Source: Symsagittifera roscoffensis | Taxonomy: Eukaryota > Xenacoelomorpha > Acoela > Convolutidae | Reading direction: 5' to 3' | DNA: 64,000 nt | NCBI RefSeq assembly: GCF_963678635.1 | Contig: NC_087067.1 | Span: forward strand, 49,397,618-49,461,617 | Part shown: piece after piece, positions 40,512-51,600 of the stretch | Layout of the letters: each line of letters opens with the position of its first letter | Numbering within the stretch: position 1 is the first letter of the stretch | The notes under the pieces: model-generated | What the model saw: the letters and a program-made list of their open reading frames with translations, nothing else | The model's database searches: none | Told to the model about the DNA's origin: nothing | Position numbers and translations under genes: made by a program

Positions 40512-41847
40512 GCTACAGTGTTCTCGATGCTGCCTCTGGGCTACCTGTCTTATCTGTTCTCAATATTCCACCTGTCTCTCCTCTACTCCCTCTACGCCTT
40601 CGAGTACATCTGGTGGGCACAGAGACACGACGCAAAAGACAGACTCATTCGCATACAGGTACAAACCGCCGCATACATACATTAATTTCTGAATTAAACT
40701 TTAATTAACTGAGAAACGTTCGAATATACAGCTTGAATTAAAAAGAGCTATTTGTGGATTCTGAATAAATAGCACCACGCCCTTCCTATCTCTCTCTCTC
40801 TCAGTGTCTTTATAAATTATTCAAATCAAACTGGTTCCAGTTCCATACAATTGTCTAAAAAGAGAATTTGAAAAACATCTAGAAATGGGAGCGGTGGTGA
40901 AGTGTCCAGGAGTCCCATCGAGAAAAAAATCACCAGCAAAAGTTTTATCTAATTCTAAATTAAGGGCACAACAGTAATTCTTTGAGACATAAGAGCAATT
41001 ATAAGTTGGATAATGATGTTAAAATAGTTAATGCTGTCTAATTGCTGGAAAAAGTTAAATGGTTTTAAAATTAAACTTTCATGTTGATTAAGTGCACCAT
41101 ATGATTTTGACCCTGTTGTGTTGTAGAGTAACGTGCCTTACTTCCTGGGATTTGGACTCCCTCTCACTCTCCTCTCCTCTGCACACCACTCTGCACTGAT
41201 CAATGGATGTGTCTACTCCATCCTCTTCCCATTCCTCATTCTAAGTGCTTTCGAAGGTGAGATTAGTAGGATCAATACTTAAACTCAGTGATAGTGTAAT
41301 GGACAGGAACTTTATAGCGAAACCTTTCGTGTGTGAATATACGGGGGTAGGGGGTCTGGGGTCGAGGAAAAGAATCGTGATTTTTTCGTAGCTCGGTTTT
41401 TTTTCTCGTTGTTTGGGTTTTTTCGTTGTTTGGGTTTTTTCGTAGTTCGTTTTTTTTTCGTAGTTCAGGTTTTTTTTCGTAGTTCAGGGTTTTTTTTTGC
41501 TTACCTCATCCTTATCTACTCGGATATTTTTGCTTTGGTTAGTGTTTGGAGATAGGAGTGTCTGAGTCTATTAAAAGAGTAGTCACAAATGTTTATGGGA
41601 TCTACAAATAGATTTAGTAGTTAAATTAAGTTTCACTGCACCAAGAGAGTTAACACTATACCCATTCGCAGCCCAGCCTCCCGTCTTCATGGAGCCGGCA
41701 ACTTCAGACGTCGAAGGGGCAGCAGTCCCAAAACAACTGCCAATCTTCTCTCCTGTCATCACAATTTCAGAGTTTGTATTCGGTATCTTCAAAAAGAGAA
41801 TCAACTTCAAAAATTACCTGGTCTCATCCCAGAATGCCAACGCGTAG
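40512..41847 (+). CDS. EI24-family ER membrane protein, C-terminal three exons
   Basis: Exons at 40,512-40,658, 41,127-41,256 and 41,672-41,847 join in frame (phases 0, 0 and 1) to give 150 residues and a stop. All four splice ends are good (TGTAG/ and CAG/GT; TTGTAG/ and GAAG/GTGAG; TTCGCAG/). The first exon encodes SLLYSLYAFEYIWW and the second PYFLGFGLPLTLLSS and NGCVYSILFPFLI, close to the membrane segments of animal EI24/PIG8. That ER protein takes part in autophagy and p53-induced growth arrest. The third exon encodes a short segment with SPVITISEFVFGIFKK and a hydrophilic tail. Human EI24 is about 340 residues, so roughly the first half is missing: either its exons lie left of the 37-kb satellite, or the gene was cut by the satellite and LINE. 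The retained exons show no damage, which favours a working gene with a huge intron. Confidence 0.85.
40787..40803. repeat. (TC)n microsatellite in EI24 intron
   Basis: A short run of TC dinucleotides lies in the first visible EI24 intron. It has no evident function. Confidence 0.6.
41384..41492 (+). repeat. 17-18-bp minisatellite in EI24 intron
   Basis: About six imperfect tandem units of the form TTTTTTCGTAGTTCGGG lie in the second visible EI24 intron. Variants include CGTTGTTTGGG and CGTAGTTCAGG, with varying T-tract length. The T-run just inside each unit makes the array prone to slippage. A G-rich stretch precedes it at about 41,343-41,366. Confidence 0.8.
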
Positions 41848-42486
41848 CAGTATTTTTAAATTTCTCGGCGACAATTACATTTTTTCATCTATCCTTTCTT
41901 TTGTGCTGTTCATGTGCTGTTAAAATTAGTTAGATTAGTTAGAAGCGATAGTTTTCAAATGAGTTTTTCATTGATATAAACTTAGAAATTAGCTAGTTCG
42001 AACCCAGTTATATGTTTGCTGGTTAAAAATTGCAGTTAAGGTACTTATCTAAAGCCATCAGTTAGTTAAATTTCAATTAAAAATTACATAACAATACATT
42101 TTAATCATAGCATCAGCTTCAGTCTAAAAAAGTCGATTTATCTGAAGGAAAATATATATTTGAAACAATGGTATTTAAGGCCGCTGAAGTTTTTCATTTT
42201 TTTAACACGAAGTTTTGAGATCGAAGTTCCTCGGAGTTTTGAGATTGAATATTTGTGGACAGTTCCAACTATTGCAATCGAATTGAACCAATTTGTCCGA
42301 TGAGCTTAAAAAGGTAATCAGTTTGGGTTTACAGGTGTCACTGAACCACAAATTGCATAAATCAGCGGGTTTAGGACTCAACTTCTGATGTTCTTTCCAT
42401 TTTTTTTATATTGGTTTCCGAAACATTGAAAACCAATTTATCGCTCTGTTTTTTTTTCGTCTTGGTTGGCTATCGGCTTCAAGTCC
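41848..42486. other. Convergent intergenic region
   Basis: This 639-bp gap lies between the stop codons of EI24 (plus) and the DUF3598-like gene (minus), so it must hold both 3' UTRs. I see no canonical AATAAA on the plus strand just after EI24. No open frame or repeat stands out. Confidence 0.5.
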
Positions 42487-42673
42487 TCAGACGTATAGCT
42501 GGACGTCTTTGCGTCTGTAAGTGAGGGACTGCATTTCGTTGACGAGGTAGTTGTTGTAGTCGACTATGATCTGTCGGATCTCGTGTTCGGAGGCTACCCA
42601 CTGACAGCCCACCTGGAACTCCCCGCCCACTATCTTCAAGGGCTCAGAGGGGATACTCAGCGACATTCCGTTG
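42487..42673 (-). CDS. Last coding exon of DUF3598-like gene
   Basis: The acceptor TTTTTCAG precedes a 187-nt coding stretch that is open only in the phase-2 frame, beginning NGMSLSIPSEPLKIVGG and ending KDVQLYV and TGA. The other two frames stop within about 30 nt, which fixes the phase and therefore requires an upstream exon ending in phase 2. Both duplicated exons upstream meet that requirement. The exon is strongly GC-rich against an intron of about 30% GC. Confidence 0.8.
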
Positions 42674-45600
42674 CTGAAAAATAGAAGTCATTTGGCGCAC
42701 TTTTTATATTAAACAAAGACGTTGGTTATACAAATTTTGCACATAACGTCAGCAAAAAGCCGACTTTAAATTAACTTGAAAAAAGACAAAATAAGTAAAA
42801 TTGGAAAAGTAAATGCATCTAATTCCTGAATTTTTTATGCGTACGAGATCAAATCAATTAAATATACCCACTGTTAGAAAAAAAAATGTCAATTCAAGGA
42901 AGATAGGAAAAAATTGCATTCTTTTGTTTTTTTAAGCTTTCGAATTAATTATTTTTTTGATTAAGAAGGATTTTTTTATGAATTTTTATTTGATTAAGTA
43001 ATCAAATTTGAGAAATCATAATTAATGCGTAGTTAAGATAAAAAAGAACAATAAGTTGTGATGATTTCTAGAAGTTTTTTTAGTAAAAAAATATTTAAAA
43101 TTTGTCCACGCTCAAATTTGATCATCTGCTGTTTGACGTCTGTTTTTTTTATTATCAAATATACTTTTGTTAAATGGAAGACTAACTAATGAACATCTAA
43201 AGTGTATAAAGGTCCTATAAACTATCAGTGAATTCCCTATTAATGATCACGTTTCAAAAATGGAATAAATTTTCAGATTTAGCAGCGGAATGAAAAACTT
43301 ATCTTTGTTCAAGTTTTCTCAAGTAAATTTAGTCAAAGAAGTGTATCATAATTTCTTGAAGTTCAATTAGCTTTAATGCCCTATTGTTTCCTTGAAATCC
43401 GAAAGATGTTTTTTTTTTCAAAAAAGAAACGAGTGAGTATTTTCTGTTTTTTTTTTGCGTTGATTCTTTAGCGAAATAAAAATTTATCTATTGATCCAGT
43501 TTTCTCTACGTTTTTAAGAAAAAACAGCCGATCGTGTAAATTTATGAAGTTTAAAAAACTTGGCGTGGTTTTATTTGGCCTTCTTTCTGTTTTTTTGAGG
43601 AACTTAACATAAACTCAAAAAAAGCGTTGACCAGTTTTGGTTTTCTACTGAAATGAAAACAACCGTACGAAGTTCGTTAACAATTAAAACTGAAAATGAA
43701 CATCCATTTGTTGCTCTCGTCATAAAATAAACCATTTTTGGCAATGCAATTCAACATTTTTGTCTGCCAGATTCAGAAACTTGAGACAGATTCCAAGGTG
43801 AATGAATGATCAGTTATAGTAAGCTAGATATTTGTCAGTGCGCTCAAAACTTCACAAATTGATCAAATTTAATGTTCTTTGTGAAATTCAAAATATACTT
43901 GCACTAAAATTCTCATTTTTGAAGAAAACTATACATTGATTGTTGTTTCCACCACTTAAAGAAAAAAGGTAAGAAACTATGGTGCAAAGTTTTTTAGCCC
44001 ATATTTAGGTACCTCAAAGAAAACTTGAAGAGGTCAGGTGTGTTATCATATTACAGAACTTTCAGCCGTGATTTTGCTTCAAAAATTGGTTGGTCTGAGT
44101 TTCTGGTTTTTCAAAACTGGTTATTAGACTAGTCTGTTTTTTTTTCAGACTGGGTGTTTTGTGATTTTTTTGTTCAGACCATTGAAAATGGGAAGGAACT
44201 TTGTTTCCGGTGTGTTTTAATTTTTTTTCATTTTTTTTCACGCAAAATCAGGTACCACATAAAATCATCTGGATGGTTTGAGTCATATATCATATTAAAG
44301 CCCTTTCAGTCGTGATTCGAACGACCTTTAAATTTTTTTCAAAGTCGAGAAGAACCGGTTTGAAATTTTTGATTTTTGGTCTAATTTCGAGCTAATAAGG
44401 TGACCGTGTAGGTTTACAATAGCTTATTTAAGCCGTAAAAAGTTAATTTTTTTCAAGTAAAGGTAGTTTTTGGAGTTTTGTTGCGTAATTTAGGAAATCA
44501 AAAATTTAATAAATTAGCAATTTTTTTTTTGTGTTTCTAGTCATTTTTTTCAAAAACGGTTTTATAATTGACCTATTTTATTATGACTCTCAAATATGCC
44601 TAAGTTCTTTTTTTTCGTTCAAAGCTTTTCATCGCAACATGCAAAAACCGACATCATCCAAGTAACTAGCTATCCCTGTTCATATTTTTTATATGGTTCC
44701 TGTGGCTCTTTACCTAGTTCAGTCGCCTCTCACTTAACATTTTTAAAATACTTTTGTTTAGTTACCTAATGAAAAAGTACCTTGTCGGAATTTTCTGTGC
44801 TAATTCCAAATAACTATCTATCTCTGTTTTTGAATAAACCTTGCTTTTTTTGATTTTTTGAAAAAACTTCGTTTGTTTTCATTTTTTTGCTTGTTTTTGA
44901 ATAAAGACTCTAATTAAGAATTTTTTGAGTCAAGTCATTGCAGTCGTAAATCTATCAAAAGATATTAGGCGAAAGTTATTTCTAGAAAACGAAAATTGAG
45001 CCACCCTGAGTTCCGAAAAATCATAAAAATTTAGAAATTGTGTTTCAAGCAAACTATAAGACAATTAAGGGTTTGCGCATCATAGAATTTGATAGATTTG
45101 GGTAATTTGATAGATATTGATAAAAAAAGGTTTATTGAGCCTTTTAATCTGTTTTTTTTGGAAGACCAATTTGACCATTAGTTAAAGTAGAAATCAATTT
45201 GCTAGCCAAAATCTAAAGAAGAAAAAATTCATTTGGTTAATTAAAACACTCCGAAGTTACTCAGTCATGAATATTTGAATTCTTGAGAGACCGATTCTGT
45301 ATAGATGAAATTTTCCCCAGCTATCCTATCCGTCATTAGAATACAATGTCTGAGAAAATGAGAATTTTCGGATTCAGAAAAATATTATCTTGAAAAAAAT
45401 GTTTCTTTTACCACAAAATTTTGTACTTCAAAGTAGACTTGAGTGCGATCTCCTTGTTCTCGTCGCTACCCCAGCTGTAGGCTAATCGTCCAATTGTGGA
45501 CACTGTTATGGAAACTTCTCTGTTTGCTAGTCCAGATGATTCCAGTGAGGCACTCCGTCCGTAATTAATGCCCAAGAACTTGGCCTGGCCTAAACGAATC

Positions 45601-48600
45601 AGTCATTTCAAATCTAAGTGTGAACAACGTATAACTAGATTTCACTATTGTGCTTATGCGGTTAGAAAGTAGTATGAAATAGAAAAACAAGACCCAAAGT
45701 GTTATGGTTGGGGTGTACTATGAATTGGTTTGTTATGAGTTGGGGTAGTGGGCGGGTCCAGCTATATGCGTGTTTATCGTTGAGAGGTTGAGAAAAAATT
45801 CCAGTACAGGAAAAAAAAACATAAACAAAACAACGACATGAAGGTCTAAATGAGTAACAGGATAGCGGATCTCTGTTTATAGTTAATTCGTATTTTGTTA
45901 TTATCCACCGTAGTTAAATAGTTCTGACTGAAATATTCTTAAATGTCTTGCCTTTCCACTCCCCGTGTGGCACGAGTGTCCGTGGTACAACAGACTAAAC
46001 CGTCAAATTTGCACACCTGATAACGTAAGAGGTCAGGTGTGTTATCATATTAAAGAACTTTCAGCCGTGATTTTGTTTCAAAAATTGGTTGGTTTCAGTT
46101 TCTTGTTTTTCAAAACTGATTATTAGACAAGTTTGTTTTTTTCCAGATAGGGAATTTTGTGATTTTTTTGTTCCGACCATTGAAAATGGGCAGGAACTTT
46201 GTTTTCGGGTGTATTTTAGTTTTTTTTATTTTTTTTTCACGCAAAATCAGGTACCACAAAAAGTCATCGGAATGGTTTGATTCATATATCATATTAAAGC
46301 CCTTTCAGTCGTGATTCGAACGACCTTAAAAAAAAATTTTTCAGTGTCGAGAAAAACCGATTTGAAGTTTTTGATTTTTAGTCTATTTTCGAGCTATTTA
46401 GGTGACCGTGTATGTTAACAAAAGCTTATTTAAGCCCTGAAAATTCAATTTTATTCAAGTAAAGGTAGTTTTTGGAGTTTTGTTGCGTAGTTTGAGAATC
46501 AAAAATTTAATAAATTTTAGCAATTTTTTTCGTGTTTCTAGTCATTTTTCTTCAAAAACTGTTTAACAATGAGATTTTTTACTATGACTCTCAAATATGC
46601 CTAAGTTCTATTTTTTCGTTCAAATCTTTTTATCGCAACATGCAGTAAAAACCACATCAACTATCCTTGTATCCAAGTAACTAGCTATCCTTGTTCAGAT
46701 TTTTTCAAATGGTTCCTGTGGCTCCTTCCTAGTTCAGTCGCCTCTCACTAAACATTTTTAAAATTATTTTGTTTAGTTACGTAATGAAAAAGTGCCTTGT
46801 TGGTATTTTCTGTGCTAATTCCAAATAACTATCTATCTTTGTTTTTGAATAAACCTTGCTTGTTTTTGATTTTTTGAATAAACTTTGTTTGTTTTCATTT
46901 TTTTTGCTTGTTTTTGAATAAAGACTCTAATTAAGAATTTTTTGAGTCAAGTCATTGCAGTCGTAATTCTAGCAAATGATTTTAGTCGAAAGCTATTTCT
47001 AGAAAACGAAAATTGAGCCGCCCTGAGTTCCGAAAAATCATAAAAATTTGGAAATAGTGTTTCAAGCAAACTATAAGACAATTAAGGGTTTGCTCATGAT
47101 AGAATTTGATAGATTTGGTTATTTTGATAGATATCGATAAAAAAATGTTTATTGAGCCTTTTAATCTGTTTTTTTTTCGAAGACCAATTTGACACTAGTT
47201 AAAGTAGAATTCAATTTGCGAGCCAAAATCTAAAGAAGAAAAAATTCATTTAGTTAATTAAAACACTCCGAAGTTACTCAGTCATGTATATTTGAATTTT
47301 TGAGAGACCAATTCTGTACAGATGAAATTTGCCCCAGCTATCCTATCCGTCATTAGAATACAATTTCTGAGAAAATGGGTATTTTCGGATTCAGAAAAAT
47401 ATTATCTTGAAAAAAAATGTTTCTTTTTCCACAAAAATTTTGTACTTTAAAGTAGACCTGAATGCGATCTCCTTGTTCTCGTCGCTACCCCAGCTGTAGG
47501 CTAATGGCCCAATCGTGGACACTCTTATGGACACTTCTCTGTTTGCTAGCCCAGATGATTCCAGTGAGGCACTCCGTCCGTAATTAATGCCCAAGAACTT
47601 GGCCTGGCCTAAACGAGTCAGTCACTTAAAAACTCAGTATGAACAATGAATAGCCAGCTTTCACTATGGTACTTATGGGGTTAGAATGTAGTATGAAATA
47701 AAAAAAGACCTTAAGTGTTATGGTTGGGGTGTACTATGAATTGGGTTGTTATGGGTTGGGGTAGTGGGCGGGTCCAGCTATATGCGTGTTTATCGTTGAG
47801 AGGTTGAGAAAAAATTCCTATACAGGAAAAAAAAACATAAACAAAACAACGACATGAAGGTCTAAATGATCAACAGGATAGCGGTTCTCCGTTTATAGTT
47901 AATTCGTATTTTGTTATTATCCACCGTGGATAAATGTTTCTGACTGAAATATTCTGAAATGTCTTACCTTTCCACTCCCCGTGTGGCATGAGTGTCCGTG
48001 GTACAACAGAGACTGTCTCTTCTAGTCTGTTCACATCTCTGGCCTCGCTTGCCTCCTCTATCACAGTCACCACCACCGGACACCAGTCTAAGTCATGCAA
48101 GTAGCACAGGGTATGCGAGATGCCTGCTCTCCGGAATGTGAACTAGGATCAAATATGCTTGTTTCTATAGAAGTTTTTTCATAAGGACATCCCTAAAATC
48201 AAAAAGTCTTAAAATCTAAAAGTCATTAGGAATGTGAAATTGCTGCTTTCAAGAACATGATCAATTATCCGACTGATTTTCTGTTCGTTTTGGATCTGCG
48301 TTGAAATAAAAAACAGGTACCAAATATCAAGACGTTTGAGGCTGGCATTGAAATTATTTTGTGCGCTGTTTCTTTTAACGCGCGTATTTACGAACTTTTT
48401 GAACAATATTCGTTTTTGGACCAAACAATAATTTTCGAGAGAACAATCATTTATATTCGACGGTTCGAACATATGCACCTGGTAGCATTTGAAGTCTCCA
48501 CACCTCAGGTCCCAAGAGAGCATGACCTCCTGGTCTGAATCTAAAGTGAGGTGCTGGAACAGTCCCGCCTTGGTCTTTATGGAGATGTAGGGCTTGGGGA

Positions 48601-51600
48601 ACTTCTTGTCTCTCTCGTTGGACGCCTTTAGTTGCATCGCCTCCTCTTTCATCAACATCAGTTCTTAGTGAAAACAGGTTAACAAGCAGTGCTTTAATTC
48701 ATTATGTAAGTTTTTGCTGACATTTTTTGGCGAAAAACTTATTATAGCAATAGAGCAAAAGCTTAAACATCAGTTTTGATGTAGAAAGTACCAAGATTTT
48801 GTCTACTGTATACTAGTATGCCAAATGATATCTACACTGCGCAATTACTCATTAATAAAAGTTATGAACTCAAATAAAAACAATTGAAGCGTATCTTCTT
48901 TTAAATTAAATAAAAGTCAGAATTCGCTATGGACGCAATGTTTAGCTGAACGAATTGTTTTAAGTTTGTCGAGCGCAACGTTTGAAAAAAATTCTGTGGG
49001 GTCGACGTTTAAGAAGGCCGAGAAAATTGTAGAACTTTCTAACATTCTCATTTCTGAGAACATTCTTGAATTTTATAGATAAAGTCAGTTTTTCAGACAA
49101 GATGAACTCGGTTCAACTTCAAGGCTTACCAGTACTTGTCAACTTTTTGTCAGATTTTTCGAGTGCGCTGATTCGCGAATGTGTGCATGAACAAAATCAT
49201 TTTTAGTCTGGAACAAACTAAATAATATAGCAACCTCCTTGCTTCGAAAAATTGATTTTGTTCGAACCGGTTCGCTTTATTAATTACCTTGATATATTTC
49301 AAAGTTTCATCTAGTGAATAGCTTGCTATTTTCTAAGTTTTATTGTTCAATAGCTTGCATCAGAAAACCTGAATTTTTCGCCTGAGTTGATTCAAGCTGT
49401 AAAAAAAGACTGGAAGTTTTTCAAAAGTTTTATTGCTACGTAGCTTGCTTGAAAAAACTTGAACGTTTGCGAATAGATACACGCAATGAAACAGCTTGAA
49501 ATCCATCAGCTCAAAAAATAAGTCAAAGCGGATTTTAACCCAAGACTCAGAAATTCAAGTTTTTTTAAGTTTAAATTGAATAGGTTGATAGAATTGAATT
49601 CCTTGTTCATTTCCAAACAGCGATCAGATTTTTTTTCCGTTCCGTTTTGGACAATATAAATAGTTAAAACTACGAATAAAAAATAAAACAAACAAAAGCC
49701 AATTGAAATTTCATAAAAGTGTTGTTGTTCTTGTCTTCTGAAACTCCCCAAAGCTTCGGAATTAGATTCATCCTATGATGGAGCTAATTGAAGAAACGAG
49801 TACGGTTTAACAAAAACAACTTGTATATACTGTCCAGTCAATTCCTTTTCAATCAAATTTTCCTATCGATTTTCAATCATTTTTTAGTGATATTCCCTCA
49901 ACTTTTTTTGCATTTTTCTCCAGTAAATTTGTTATTTTTTTTTCTTTTTGCTCCTGACTGACTGACCAACTTGCATTAAAATATTCTACACTGTTGCTTT
50001 TCTTCTGGGGTCCCATTTTCCCTTTCATGAGAACTGTTGTCCATATAACTGTCAAGGCGTCCTTCTCCACAAACTTAAACCACTGTCATTTTCCGATCCT
50101 TACTGGCTTTCTCAATTTTACTAGAATACTCGAAATTGCTTCTTTTTACTGATGTCCCAATTCCTTTTTCAGGAATTTTGTAATACAGTTATAATAAAAA
50201 CAAAAATGAATCATATAGAAAAAATATCGAATAAAAATAATATTAATGGTTTCTTCTATGGTTTTTAAATCTTTGACTTGCCTAGTTTTGAGAAGCTTGT
50301 ATAACAAATCATTAGAATAAACGTATATCTTTTGCTGCAATTTGTCGCACAGCCCAGCTCATAGGATTTTTTTTTCCTTTTTTCCCTTAACCTTTCCTAA
50401 CTTTGTAGAAATTCATGAAAAAAATCATGAAAACGCCATATACATATCCTAAGCTAAAAGGATTTGTACAGCCAACTTCTGAAAGCATCCCACCTTAGGG
50501 GTGCGATTTTCTACGTATAAACCAAAAATTATTAATTGAAATATATTTTTTACTAAATAAATTTTTCCTAGTATATAATTGTCTCTGAATATACGTACGC
50601 AAAACTTCAGATCGTTTTCCCACATTGTTGCAAAATTTTGCGGCAGCAGCTTATTAACACTTGGTTTGTTCAGCATCATTGAAACCGTAGTTGATATCAA
50701 GCATGATTTCGTTTTCTTACATAAAGGCGGCACATGTATAGGAGTTCTCGTTTTTTGTGTTTTAAAAATATGTTCTTAATGTAAACAAAGATTTCAGAAA
50801 ACTGTTTGGATGGATACAACTCATGGATTATCAGCAAAACTTGAGTAGATCATATACATACAAATCATGAACTACTTACGCTAGCGAGCAGCTAGTTTTT
50901 TAGTACGAACATTGCTTTTTCTAACCTTACTCGCAAATAAAAGTGTTCATTAAAAGTGTTCACTTGTGTGCCTTTTTGCTATAAGCGCGATCTGTAGCAT
51001 TGGTAATTTCAGCATCTGATCTCGTCATTATTTGTGGCTAGTGATTGTGATGGACTTATCAATCGTGGCTGAGTGGTTAGTGCGTGAGTCTCATAATTAC
51101 AAGGTTGCTGTAGGGTTTCGGTTTGAGTCCGAGACGTTGTTGACTTTTTACTAATTCGAGGCTTATATTAATTTTTCTTATTGCACTTTTTAGAACTCGA
51201 GACCTGCTTTTTGTCGTGTTCTCCTTAGTTTGGTAAGCGCAGCTTGGCATCTGTGTGAAACTTTGTTTTCGTAAAAAGCTTCTGCAATGCTTTCATTTTT
51301 TCGCTTAAGATAAATCGTTCTTAAAGTTTTTCGCTAGCACATCAAAATCTGATTTAACGAAGTGAAAATTGTAAATCCATAAACAATTAACCCATAACAG
51401 ACGTTGGTACGAAGTATCTCATTTTTGATATTACACCGCAGTGTCTACTTAATTTTGTTTTGACTTTCTCTTGAATAATGATTAATGAAGGAATGAAGGA
51501 AAGCGTTTTGGCTACAATAACACCTGGATGTTTGCAGGAAAATTCAGGGTCGAAAACGTCATTTTGAAGCTCAACAAAGAGATTGGAAGCACTTTTGTTT

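Noticed and set aside
41583-41810. Minus-strand open frame opposite the last EI24 exon
   Set aside because: It is antisense to a spliced, in-frame EI24 exon and has no homology of its own.
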